A DNA stretch of 64,000 nucleotides from Streptomyces sp. YS415. Lineage in GTDB: Bacteria; Actinomycetota; Actinomycetes; Streptomycetales; Streptomycetaceae. The translations under genes and the position numbers were made by a program. Below are positions 23,837 through 32,005 of this stretch, piece after piece. The stretch lies in the NCBI RefSeq assembly GCF_023544665.1, contig NZ_JAMJFL010000007.1, forward strand, positions 1-64,000, given 5' to 3'. Under the pieces are notes generated by a model. That model was given only the letters and a program-made list of their open reading frames with translations. It was not told where the DNA came from and did not search any database. Numbering within the stretch: the stretch's first letter is position 1; each line of letters begins with the position of its first letter.

Positions 23837-24277
23837 ATGGCCAACGTCTCGCCCACCAGAGGTGACATCACCAGCCACCCTGATGCACCCGAGATGCGGG
23901 ATCGGTACGCCCGCATGCTCGGCGGTCGTGATGTGGCGCTTGTGGACGGACCGGTGTTCCTGCTCGGTCTGTACTGCGCCGTATCCCCCTGGGTCGTCCA
24001 CTTCACGACCAGCCAGCCGAACCTCGTTCCGCACAACCTGGTCATGGGCATCGCGATCGGCCTCCTGGCCCTCGGCTTCACCCGCGCCCCGGAACGCATG
24101 TACGGCCTGAGCTGGGCCATGTGCGCGCTGGGCATCTGGATGATCGTCTCGCCGTGGATCGTCGGGGAAAGCCCGGACGCGGGCGTCGTGTGGAACAACA
24201 TCATCATCGGCGCCCTGGCATTGATCCTCGGCCTGGTATGCGCCGGTACGGCGGCGAAGAGCGTCCCCCGGCCGTAG
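23837..24277 (+). CDS. SPW repeat membrane protein
   Basis: A 146-residue membrane protein with two SPW repeats, each a TM helix pair with the signature SPW: LYCAVSPWVVHF in the first and WMIVSPWIVGE in the second. Four TM helices are expected. Function is unknown; such proteins are common in actinobacteria and are sometimes stress-induced. The ATG at 23837 follows GAAGGAGA. A strong bidirectional terminator lies after it. The 186-bp region upstream, shared with the divergent aldehyde dehydrogenase gene, shows no clear operator. Confidence 0.85.
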   Translation: MANVSPTRGDITSHPDAPEMRDRYARMLGGRDVALVDGPVFLLGLYCAVSPWVVHFTTSQPNLVPHNLVMGIAIGLLALGFTRAPERMYGLSWAMCALGIWMIVSPWIVGESPDAGVVWNNIIIGALALILGLVCAGTAAKSVPRP

Positions 24278-24313
24278 AGCCACGAAGTGAGGAACGAGAG
24301 ACAGAAGGAGGAC

Positions 24314-24351
24314 GCGCCGGCCGGTCCGTGACGACACGGGCCGGCCGGCGC
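24314..24351. terminator. Strong bidirectional stem-loop terminator
   Basis: A 17-bp arm (24314-24330) pairs with 24335-24351 with one G-T type mismatch and an ACGA tetraloop. It sits midway between the convergent SPW gene (ends 24277) and ArsR-SRPBCC gene (ends 24365), so it can serve both. Confidence 0.8.
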
Positions 24352-24364
24352 TCTGCGTCCGCGG

Positions 24365-25132
24365 TCAGTTCCCCGGCACCAGCCAGGGCTCCTGCGGCAG
24401 CGCACTGCCCGTCTCCAGCAGCGACTTGAGGTTGGACAGCACGGCCGGCCAGCCCAGGGACACATCCGCCAGGTCGCGCTCGGTGCGCAGGTCCTCGTGG
24501 GTCACGGTCAGGCGCACGATGTCACCGTGCTGCCGGATGTCGAAGGTGACGCGGGAGGACCGGTCCGCATGCCCCTCGTTCTCCGGCTCGGTCCAAGTGG
24601 TGACGAGCCGGACCGGGCGCTCGCTCTCCACCACGGTGCCGACCACGTCGGCGACGCCGGAGCCGTCGGTGCGGACGTGCTCCCAGCGGGAGCCGCGCTG
24701 CCAGTCGGAGACATTGCTGTGGCCCCAGTAGGCGGCGGTGAGGTCGGCGTCGGTGAGGGCGTCCCAGACCTTCTCGGGCGTGCTCTCGATGTAGGTGACG
24801 TAGACGAAGGTCGGCTTGTCGGTCATGGCTTCCTCGGCTTGTCGCTTGACGGCACCGAGCACGCGCAGGCGCGGGCGCTCGAACTTGTCGATCCATCGCT
24901 CCTGGATCTCGTGGAGCGGGACCGGGTTGAGGTAGTGCAGCTTCTCCCTCCCCCGCCGCACCGTGCTGATCAGGTTGGCCGCCTCCAGGACGGCCAGGTG
25001 CTGCGTCACGGCCTGGCGCGTCATCTCGACACGCGCGCACAGCTCGCCGAGCGTCTGGCCGTTCTCCTCGTGCAGCCGGTCGAGAAGCCGCCTGCGGGTG
25101 TCGTCGGCCAGAGCCTTGAACGCCTTGTCCAT
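24365..25132 (-). CDS. ArsR-family HTH fused to SRPBCC/AHSA1 domain
   Basis: A 255-residue two-domain protein. Residues 1-95 are an ArsR winged helix (FKALADDTRRRLLDRLHEENGQTLGELCARVEMTRQAVTQHLAVLEAANLI..RRGREKLHYL). Residues about 108-250 are an AHSA1/START-like SRPBCC domain (YVTYIESTPEKVWDALTDADLTAAYWG, RWEHVRTDG, LGWPAVLSNLKSLLETG). No ArsR metal-binding Cys motif (CxC) is visible, so the hydrophobic SRPBCC pocket is the probable sensor. The ATG at 25132 starts at the conserved helix and is preceded 35 bp upstream by a palindrome likely to be its own operator. It regulates an unknown target, perhaps itself. Confidence 0.87.
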   Translation of the reverse strand: MDKAFKALADDTRRRLLDRLHEENGQTLGELCARVEMTRQAVTQHLAVLEAANLISTVRRGREKLHYLNPVPLHEIQERWIDKFERPRLRVLGAVKRQAEEAMTDKPTFVYVTYIESTPEKVWDALTDADLTAAYWGHSNVSDWQRGSRWEHVRTDGSGVADVVGTVVESERPVRLVTTWTEPENEGHADRSSRVTFDIRQHGDIVRLTVTHEDLRTERDLADVSLGWPAVLSNLKSLLETGSALPQEPWLVPGN

Positions 25133-25166
25133 GAGGGAGTCACTCTCCGATCGCACACTCACAGTT

Positions 25167-25186
25167 ATGCAGGCAATTACTTGCAT
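25167..25186. promoter_or_regulatory. Nested inverted repeat, likely operator of the ArsR-SRPBCC gene
   Basis: ATGCA at 25167-25171 and TGCAT at 25182-25186 form an inverted repeat with a 10-nt spacer. A second, GCAA-TTAC-TTGC, is nested at 25173-25184. The AT-rich site is 35 bp upstream of the regulator's start codon. Confidence 0.45.
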
Positions 25187-25208
25187 GTCAAGCTGCGCCC
25201 CGGAACGC

Positions 25209-25925
25209 TCAGCCGAGTTCCCCGCGGTGGTCCGCCACCCAGTCGTAAGCCGCCCGCACCTGCTCCACCACACCCCGGTCACGGAGGGCGACCATGGCCC
25301 CCTCTCCTCGCTCGGCCCCGGCCGCGATGCCCCGCAGGCACCGGTCCTGCCACCACAGCACGGTGTCGATCAGGCCGCCGAGGTCACCCTCGCCGTACGT
25401 CTCGCGGACGAGCCGGATCCGCCGGGCGGCCCCGGCCACGTCGGTCACACCCGGGCCGAGGTCGAGGTACTGCCAGCAGACATGGGCGACGTCGTGCACG
25501 CGCTCCCCGGGCGCGGCGAGGTCCCAGTCGATGAAGGCCCTCGGCCGTCCAGTGCCGTCGTACACGGTGTTCTTCGGCGCGAGGTCGTTGTGGCAGACCA
25601 CGTCCCGGTCGCCGGCCAGGGGCGTGCCGTGGGTCAGGTCGTGGAACTCCCGGACCAGCCGGACGGTCCGCACCAGGGCTTCGTCCGCACGGGCCGCGGC
25701 CCGCTCCTCGGGGCTCACCGCGGCGCGCCCCTCGATGAAGTCGAGAACCTCCCGCCCCTCCTCGTCGGTGCCGAGGAAGCGCGGGGCGCCCGGCCACCGG
25801 TGGCGTTCGAAGAGGGCGAGCAGGTCGCGCACGTACGCCGATCCCGGTGACGGCTCGCGCCGGACCGTCGCTCCCACGCGTACGGCCTTGCTGACCGCCC
25901 CGCCATGCAGCGCGTGTTCCTTCAT
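25209..25925 (-). CDS. Phosphotransferase enzyme (aminoglycoside phosphotransferase-like)
   Basis: A 238-residue protein of the APH/choline kinase-like fold. The catalytic-loop motif DVVCHNDLAPKNTVYD (Brenner motif HxDxxxxN) and the metal-binding IDWDLAAPGERVHDVAHVCWQYLDL are present. The N-terminal lobe is short (VSKAVRVGATVRREPSPGSAYVRDLL), typical of the small actinobacterial proteins of this group. The substrate is unknown; antibiotic resistance should not be assumed. It stands between two unrelated genes. Confidence 0.8.
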   Translation of the reverse strand: MKEHALHGGAVSKAVRVGATVRREPSPGSAYVRDLLALFERHRWPGAPRFLGTDEEGREVLDFIEGRAAVSPEERAAARADEALVRTVRLVREFHDLTHGTPLAGDRDVVCHNDLAPKNTVYDGTGRPRAFIDWDLAAPGERVHDVAHVCWQYLDLGPGVTDVAGAARRIRLVRETYGEGDLGGLIDTVLWWQDRCLRGIAAGAERGEGAMVALRDRGVVEQVRAAYDWVADHRGELG

Positions 25926-26018
25926 CCGCCCGAGTATCGCCGGTGGCCGGCCGGAACGGTTGCCGCCTCGGTCGTGGGCGTTCCGGGCCGCCGGGTCCGG
26001 TGCCGGGCCCGCTGCCGG

Positions 26019-26969
26019 TCAGCACCGGCCGAGCCATTCGGCGTACCAGGCCACCGTGGCGTCGATCGTTTCGGCCAGGGGGGTCGGCGTCGCGCCGAAG
26101 GCCCGCTCGAAGGCCGAGGAGTCCATGATCTGGGGCTCGGTGTGCTGGTAGAACATCTCCGCGTACTCGGCCATGAACTCCGCGTCGAAGGGGCCGAAGG
26201 GGCGGGCTTCGGGCACGGGCACGACGGTCAGCGGACTGCCCGCCCGCTTCTCGATCATGGTGAGGACCTCGCGGGTGGTGACGGCGGGCGCGGTGGGCAG
26301 ATGCCAGACACGGCCGTCGCCTTCGGGCCGCTCGCCGAGGGTCGCGAGGCCGGCGGCCACGTCCTCGATGCTCGTGTAGCTGTGCGGCAGGTCGATGTCA
26401 CCGAGCCCGGGCACCTCCCCGCCGGTGAGCGCGGCCGGGAACACGGCACCGCCGAGGGTGGAGCTGATCACCCCCGGGCCGACGAAGTCGGCCGACCGGC
26501 CGAGGACGACACGGGCGCGGCCCTCGCGGTGGGCGGCGAGGTACTTCTCGTCGAGTTCGGCGCGCATCCGCCCCTTGCGGGTGGTGGCCCGCCACGGCGA
26601 GTCCTCGGTCATCACCGCTCCGCCGGTCTCGCCGTACGGGTACAGCGTGTCCAGCACCACCAGGCGGGCGCCGACGGCCTCGACGGCGGCCAGGACGGCC
26701 TCCTGGATCCGGGGCATCACCTCGACCTGGAGGTGATAGCCGACGTTGACGCAGTGGTAGGCCACCGCGGCTCCGTCCACGGCGGCCCGGGCGCCCTCGG
26801 CGGTGGACACATCGGCGGCGAACCGCTCGACACCGTCGAGCGCGGGCCCCTCCCCCTTGCGGTCGACGAGCCGCACCGGGTGACCGCGGCGGACCAGTTC
26901 CCGGGCGAGCGCGGTTCCGGCGGGGCCGGAGCCGAGGACGACGTGCAGAGGGCGTGCAGTGGCAGTCAC
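26019..26969 (-). CDS. NAD(P)-dependent epimerase/dehydratase-like protein (extended SDR)
   Basis: A 316-residue Rossmann-fold protein. The N-terminal nucleotide-binding motif reads LHVVLGSGPAGTALARELVRRGHPVRLVDR (GxGPxG), followed by FAADVSTAEGARAAVDGAAVAYHCVN. An ARLVVLDTLYPYGE segment holds the SDR catalytic Tyr region. It is probably an atypical SDR acting as an oxidoreductase or a regulator-like sensor. The GTG start at 26969 has AGGGG ahead. The gene has a good sigma70-type promoter overlapped by direct repeats, suggesting specific control. Confidence 0.8.
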   Translation of the reverse strand: MTATARPLHVVLGSGPAGTALARELVRRGHPVRLVDRKGEGPALDGVERFAADVSTAEGARAAVDGAAVAYHCVNVGYHLQVEVMPRIQEAVLAAVEAVGARLVVLDTLYPYGETGGAVMTEDSPWRATTRKGRMRAELDEKYLAAHREGRARVVLGRSADFVGPGVISSTLGGAVFPAALTGGEVPGLGDIDLPHSYTSIEDVAAGLATLGERPEGDGRVWHLPTAPAVTTREVLTMIEKRAGSPLTVVPVPEARPFGPFDAEFMAEYAEMFYQHTEPQIMDSSAFERAFGATPTPLAETIDATVAWYAEWLGRC

Positions 26970-26988
26970 GGCTGACCCCTTGTCGAAA

Positions 26989-27017
26989 GTTAGTTACTGA
27001 CTCCTTTGTTAGAGACT
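26989..27017. promoter_or_regulatory. Direct repeats overlapping the epimerase-gene promoter
   Basis: GTTAGTTACT (26989-26998) and GTTAGAGACT (27008-27017) are 19 bp apart, about two helical turns. The second overlaps the -10 of the minus-strand promoter. The arrangement suits cooperative binding of a repressor (HxlR- or TetR-like in AT content). No candidate regulator is adjacent. Confidence 0.42.
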
Positions 27018-27043
27018 ATAACCATCACGACAGGGTCTGGCAA
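27015..27043 (-). promoter_or_regulatory. Promoter of the epimerase-like gene
   Basis: On the minus strand, TTGCCA (27043-27038), a 17-nt spacer and TATAGT (27020-27015) are close to the vegetative consensus. The start would be near 27008, about 39 nt before the GTG at 26969. Confidence 0.6.
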
Positions 27044-27100
27044 CGGCGGCCGGACGTAGGGTGCGAGGCAAGATCACCCGCGCGAGAAAGGTCGTACGCC

Positions 27101-27586
27101 ATGGCCGTGAAGGACTCCGAACTGCCGCACCTGCGCCGCTGTGTGGAGCTGGCGGCCGAGGCGCTGGACGCCGGGGACGAGCCGTTCGGTTCGGTGCTCG
27201 TCGGGGCGGACGGCTCGGTGCTCGCCGAGGACCACAACCGAGTGGCCTCCGGCGACCGCACCCGCCACCCCGAGTTCGAACTGGCCCGCTGGTCGGCGGC
27301 GCACCTCACCCCCGGGGAGCGGGCGGCGGCCACCGTCTACACCTCCGGCGAGCACTGCCCCATGTGCGCGGCCGCCCACGCCTGGGTGGGACTGGGCCGC
27401 ATCGTCTACGTCGCCTCCAGCGAGCAGCTCGGCTCCTGGCTGACCGAGCTGGGCGTGCCCGCCCCGCCGGTGCGCACGCTGCCGGTCCACGAGGTCGCGC
27501 CCGGCGTGACCGTCGAGGGCCCGGTGCCCGAGCTGGTGGACGAGGTGCGCGCGTTGCACGTCCGCTTCCACCGCCGACAGGGCTGA
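27101..27586 (+). CDS. Nucleoside/nucleotide deaminase (CDA-like zinc enzyme)
   Basis: A 161-residue cytidine-deaminase-superfamily protein. The zinc motifs are HPE at residues 56-58 (usual HxE, catalytic Glu) and C86-PM-C89 within SGEHCPMCAAA. EPFGSVLVGADGSVLAEDHN is the usual N-terminal strand pair of guanine deaminase/TadA-like proteins. Probable role is deamination of a purine or related heterocycle such as guanine; tRNA editing is less likely because the C-terminal TadA features are missing. The ATG at 27101 starts the conserved helix (GAAAGG upstream). Confidence 0.83.
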   Translation: MAVKDSELPHLRRCVELAAEALDAGDEPFGSVLVGADGSVLAEDHNRVASGDRTRHPEFELARWSAAHLTPGERAAATVYTSGEHCPMCAAAHAWVGLGRIVYVASSEQLGSWLTELGVPAPPVRTLPVHEVAPGVTVEGPVPELVDEVRALHVRFHRRQG

Positions 27587-27658
27587 CCAGGGGCGCTCGC
27601 CCGCCGAGATGCAGGGCCGGAGCCACGCTGCCTACGATCGGGAAAGGCCTTCGGCCGG

Positions 27659-30600
27659 ATGGACGGCCGGGCCCCTCCCACGTGGAGGCGGATGCCCTTG
27701 CAGCCGGCTCAGCGGCCGATGGCCGCACTGTTGACGCTGGTCGCGGTCGCCACCGTCGTCTATCTGACGGTCCCCGCCGCGCTCACCCCCCTGTGGGCCG
27801 TGATCGGTCTGATGGGGGTGGCCGCCGTCCTCATCGGTGTCCACCTCCACCGCCCCGCTCACCGCTGGCCCTGGTGGGCGCTCGCGGCCGGTCTGCTCAC
27901 CTTCATCGCCGGGGACACCTACTACAACGCGATGGAGGCCTACTTCGACGCCTCCAACCCCTTCCCCTCCCCCGCCGACGCCTGCTACCTCGCCACCTAC
28001 CCGCTCTTCGCCATCGGCCTGTCCGGCCTGGTCCACTACCGCTGGGCCGGCCGCGACCTGCCGAGCCTGCTGGACGCGCTGATCCTCACCGCGGGTCTGG
28101 CCCTGCCGGTGTGGGTGTACCTGGTGCAGCCGCTCACCGAGCTGGAGGGGCTGACCTGGCAGCAGCGGGCGATCAGCATCGCCTATCCGCTCGGTGACGT
28201 GCTCGTCCTCGCCCTGCTGGTCCGACTGCTCGCCCCGACCCCGCTCAAAGGACCCAACCGGTCGGTACAGCTCCTGGTCATCGGCACCCTCACGCTGCTC
28301 TGCTTCGACATCGCCTACGGCATCCTCCAGCTCAACGGGACGTGGCAGACCGGCACGCTGCTCGACGCCGGGTGGATCCTCTTCTACACGGCGTGGGGCC
28401 TGGCCGCCCTGCACCCGGCCATGGTGGAACTGACCGCCTCCGTGCCCACCCGGGAGTCCCTGCTGCCGCCCGCTCGCCGGTTGCTGATCCTGGCGCTGGC
28501 GACACTGATCGCACCGGCGATCCTGCTCCACGAGGCGGTGCGCGACGCCGCCCATGACGCCGCCGTGATCGCCGCCTTCTCGGCCGTCATGTTCCTGCTG
28601 GTCATCCTGCGCCTGGCCGTCATGGTCGTGGCTCATCGCCGGGCCGTGGCCCGGGAACTCGCGCTGCGCGGCGCGGCCGCCTCCCTGGTCTCGGCGGCGC
28701 ACCGGCAGGACGTCAACCGCGCCTGCCAGGCGGCCGTGACCACCCTCCTCGGGCCCGACGTGCACCATCGCACCCTGGTGCTGCCGCCCGAGGAGGTCAC
28801 GGACCCGGCGCTGCGCAAGGCCCACATGACGGCTCCCGACGCCCTTGGGCCCTCGCTCACCGCCGAGCTGGGTGATCTGCCCTCGGTGCTGGTCTGTCCC
28901 ATGACCCCGCCCGACCGGCCACCCGGCGATGCCGCGAGCGTGCTGCTGGTGGCCGGGCCCGCCCGCCCGCTCGCCGAGACCCGCGGTTCCCTGGAGATCC
29001 TCGCCTCGCACGCGGGGCTCGCCGTGGAGCGGGTGATGCTGCGCCAGGAGGTCGTGCGCCGGGAGAGCGAGGCGTACTTCCGCACGCTGGTGCGCAACAC
29101 CTCGGACGTCATCCTGATCGTCGAGGACGACAACACGATCCGGTACGCGAGCCCGTCCGCCGGCTCCGTGTTCGGCACCTCCGACCTGGCCGGCAGCTCG
29201 CTGCCGGAGCTGGTGGAGCCCCGGGACCGGACCCGGGCGGCCCGGGCGCTGGCGTCCGTGCGGGACGCGCAGTCCCACGCCGGGCACGACCACTGGTGGG
29301 TGCGCCGCCGCGACGGACATGTCGAGGTGGAGGTGCGGTGCACCGACTTCCGCGAGGAGGCCACCGTGGGCGGCCTGGTCGTCACCCTGCGGGACGTGAC
29401 CGAGCAGCGGCGGCTCCAGCACGAGCTCACCCAGCGCGCCTTCCACGACTCGCTGACCGGGCTGCCGAACCGGACGCTGCTGCTGGAGCGAACCGAGCGC
29501 GCCCTCCTGCGCGGTCGCCGCGAGTCGGCGCTGACCTGTCTGCTCTTCATCGACCTCGACGACTTCAAGCAGGTCAACGACACGCTCGGGCACTCCACGG
29601 GCGACCGGCTGCTGGAAGCCGTCGGCACCCGGCTCTCCCGCACCCTGCGCCGCAGCGACACCGCGGCCCGGCTCGGCGGCGACGAGTTCGCCGTACTGAT
29701 GGAGGACGCGCGGGAGCCGCTGGACGCGGAACTGCTCGCGGCCCAGGTCATCCAGGCGCTGTCCCGGCCGATCGCGCTGGCCGAGGAGACGGTGACGGTG
29801 TCCGCCAGCGTCGGTGTGGCCACCGCGCGGGACAGCACGGACGCGGAGGAGCTGCTGCGCCACGCCGACCTCGCGCTGTACGCCGCGAAGGCGGCGGGAA
29901 AGCGGCAGTGGCGGCGCTTCCAGCAACTGCTGCACACCCGCATGGTCGAGCGGCACGATCTGCAGAGCCGGCTCGCCCGGGCCGTGGCCGACGAGGATTT
30001 CACGCTGCGCTACCAGCCGGTGGTGGACATCAGCGTGGGCCAGGTCGTCGGCTTCGAGGCGCTGGTGCGCTGGCCGAGGGCGCCCCAACCGCCCGTGCAG
30101 CCGGAGCAGTTCATCACCCTGGCCGAGGAGACCGGACACATCGGCGAGCTCGGCGCGTGGGTGCTGGAGAACGCCGTCCGCGACGCCGCGGGCCTGCAGA
30201 AGCTGTCGCCGCGCGACGGATCGCCGTTCATCAGCGTCAACGTCTCCGCCCGGCAGTTCCGCGACCACGCGTTCCTGGACCAGGTCGGGCAGGCCCTGCG
30301 CACCCCCGGCCTCACGCCGGGCTCGCTCCAGCTGGAGCTGACCGAGACGGTGCTGCTGCGGCAGGACGCCCAGATCCAGTCGGTGCTGCACGCGCTCAAG
30401 GAACTGGGGGTGCGCATCGCGGTCGACGACTTCGGCACCGGGTTCTCCTCGCTGCGCTATCTGCGGGACTTCCCCATCGACGTACTGAAGATCGACAAGT
30501 CCTTCATCGACGGCATCACCCGCGACGCCCAGCAGGTCGCGCTGGTCGAGGGCATCGTGCGCCTCGCCGACACCCTCGGCCTCCAGGTGATCGCCGAGGG

Positions 30601-32005
30601 CATCGAGCACCCGGCCCAGCGGGACCTGCTGGCCGGCATGGGCTGCCGGCTCGGGCAGGGCTATCTGTTCGCCCGCCCGATGTCGTTCGAACAGACCGAG
30701 CGGGTCCTGCGGCAGCGCGGCGGGAAAGCCACGCCACCGACCCCCGCCCCGGCCGCACCGACCAGCCGCTGGGCGGACCTGGACCGGCTGCGCCGCACCA
30801 GCCCCATGAGCGACGCGGTCCTGGACGAGGTACGCGGACGCCACATCCGCTGCGGCGACCACTGGCTGATCGACTTCGCCTCGTGCAACTACCTCGGCTT
30901 CGACTGGGACCCGGAGATCGTCGCGCAGGTCGAACCCGCCGTACGCCACTGGGGCACCCATCCGAGCTGGTCCCGCCTGCTGGGCAGCCCCCGGCTGTAC
31001 CCCGACATCGAGGAACGGCTCAGCGGCCTCATCGGCGCACCCGACACGCTGCTGCTGCCGACGCTGACCCTGATCCACAGCTCGGTCATCCCCGTCCTCG
31101 CCGACCAGGGCCAGGTCTTCGTGGAGGCCACCGCCCACCGCACGGTCTACGACGGCTGCCTGGTCGCCCGCGGGCAGGGCGCCACCCTGCACCGCTTCCA
31201 CGCCGACCGCCCCGGCGAACTGGAGGCGATGCTGGCCTCGGCGCCGGCGGGCGCGCCCCGGCTGGTGTGCCTGGACGGCGTCGACAGCATGACCGGCAAC
31301 ATCTGCGACCTGCCCACTCTTGCCGCCGTGTGCCGCACGCACGGCGCCACGCTGTACGTCGACGACGCGCACGGCTTCGGTGTGATCGGGGAACGCCGCC
31401 CGGACGAGCCGTGTCCGTACGGCTCCCGCGGCAACAGCGTGGTGCGGCACACCGGGGAGTCGTACGACGACATCGTGCTGGTCGCCGGGTTCTCCAAGGC
31501 GTACTCGTCGCTGCTGGCCTTCGTCGCGCTGCCGACCGAGCTGAAGAACCGCCTGAAGACGGCCGCGGCGCCCTATCTGTACTCGGGTCCCTCTCCTACG
31601 GCGTCCCTGGCCACCGCGCTGGCCGGACTCGACGTCAACGACCGCCGCGGTGACGCGCTGCGCGCCGACCTGCATCGCAAGACGGCCCGCGTCCTGGACC
31701 GTCTGGCGACGCTGGGGGTGCGCACCCTCAACCGCGACGGGCTGCCGATCGTGGAGGTCCCGCTGGCCGATCCGAACGACCTGGACGCGGTGGGGCGGTT
31801 CCTGTGGGACGAGGGCATCTATGTGACGCTCGCCGCCCATCCGCTCGTGCCGCGCGACCGGGTGGGGTTCCGCGTCCAGGTCACGGCGCTCAACTCGGAC
31901 GACGACATCGACCGGCTCAACGCCACCCTGACCCGGCTGGCCGGACGCTACCCGCTGCGCACGCGCGGAGCGCGGGCCGAGGCACAGGGACCGGTGCGGC
32001 CATGA
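27659..32005 (+). CDS. Membrane GGDEF-EAL protein fused to an alpha-oxoamine-synthase-type PLP enzyme
   Basis: A 1448-residue protein. Residues about 20-340 are a multi-helix membrane region; about 345-465 a GAF-like part; 469-590 PAS (YFRTLVRNTSDVILIVEDD). A GGDEF domain follows with intact GGDEF at 673-677 and an RxxD inhibitory site (RRSD) five residues before it. The EAL domain starts near 772 with EAL at 800-802 and NVS, ELTE, DDFGTG, KIDKSF, AEGIE and GQGYLFARP all kept, so both synthesis and hydrolysis of c-di-GMP look possible. After a Pro/Ala linker (about 1018-1038) comes a fold-type I PLP domain: FASCNYLGFDW, H1160, DDAHGFGVIGE (1235-1245) and the Schiff-base Lys K1280 in AGFSKAYSS. 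This matches BioF/Kbl/CqsA-type alpha-oxoamine synthases. The start is uncertain (ATG 27692 has GGAGG close by). It overlaps the methyltransferase gene by 4 nt. Confidence 0.88.
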   Translation: MDGRAPPTWRRMPLQPAQRPMAALLTLVAVATVVYLTVPAALTPLWAVIGLMGVAAVLIGVHLHRPAHRWPWWALAAGLLTFIAGDTYYNAMEAYFDASNPFPSPADACYLATYPLFAIGLSGLVHYRWAGRDLPSLLDALILTAGLALPVWVYLVQPLTELEGLTWQQRAISIAYPLGDVLVLALLVRLLAPTPLKGPNRSVQLLVIGTLTLLCFDIAYGILQLNGTWQTGTLLDAGWILFYTAWGLAALHPAMVELTASVPTRESLLPPARRLLILALATLIAPAILLHEAVRDAAHDAAVIAAFSAVMFLLVILRLAVMVVAHRRAVARELALRGAAASLVSAAHRQDVNRACQAAVTTLLGPDVHHRTLVLPPEEVTDPALRKAHMTAPDALGPSLTAELGDLPSVLVCPMTPPDRPPGDAASVLLVAGPARPLAETRGSLEILASHAGLAVERVMLRQEVVRRESEAYFRTLVRNTSDVILIVEDDNTIRYASPSAGSVFGTSDLAGSSLPELVEPRDRTRAARALASVRDAQSHAGHDHWWVRRRDGHVEVEVRCTDFREEATVGGLVVTLRDVTEQRRLQHELTQRAFHDSLTGLPNRTLLLERTERALLRGRRESALTCLLFIDLDDFKQVNDTLGHSTGDRLLEAVGTRLSRTLRRSDTAARLGGDEFAVLMEDAREPLDAELLAAQVIQALSRPIALAEETVTVSASVGVATARDSTDAEELLRHADLALYAAKAAGKRQWRRFQQLLHTRMVERHDLQSRLARAVADEDFTLRYQPVVDISVGQVVGFEALVRWPRAPQPPVQPEQFITLAEETGHIGELGAWVLENAVRDAAGLQKLSPRDGSPFISVNVSARQFRDHAFLDQVGQALRTPGLTPGSLQLELTETVLLRQDAQIQSVLHALKELGVRIAVDDFGTGFSSLRYLRDFPIDVLKIDKSFIDGITRDAQQVALVEGIVRLADTLGLQVIAEGIEHPAQRDLLAGMGCRLGQGYLFARPMSFEQTERVLRQRGGKATPPTPAPAAPTSRWADLDRLRRTSPMSDAVLDEVRGRHIRCGDHWLIDFASCNYLGFDWDPEIVAQVEPAVRHWGTHPSWSRLLGSPRLYPDIEERLSGLIGAPDTLLLPTLTLIHSSVIPVLADQGQVFVEATAHRTVYDGCLVARGQGATLHRFHADRPGELEAMLASAPAGAPRLVCLDGVDSMTGNICDLPTLAAVCRTHGATLYVDDAHGFGVIGERRPDEPCPYGSRGNSVVRHTGESYDDIVLVAGFSKAYSSLLAFVALPTELKNRLKTAAAPYLYSGPSPTASLATALAGLDVNDRRGDALRADLHRKTARVLDRLATLGVRTLNRDGLPIVEVPLADPNDLDAVGRFLWDEGIYVTLAAHPLVPRDRVGFRVQVTALNSDDDIDRLNATLTRLAGRYPLRTRGARAEAQGPVRP

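Noticed and set aside
25209..25925. Antibiotic-resistance aminoglycoside phosphotransferase
   Set aside because: Only the general HxDxxxxN fold motifs are present; nothing points to a specific drug-modifying family and the neighbours are housekeeping-type genes.
30806..32005. A separate PLP-enzyme gene starting at the internal ATG 30806
   Set aside because: The frame runs on from the EAL domain through a Pro/Ala-rich linker without stop or frameshift, and no Shine-Dalgarno sequence precedes this ATG. Internal initiation cannot be fully excluded.
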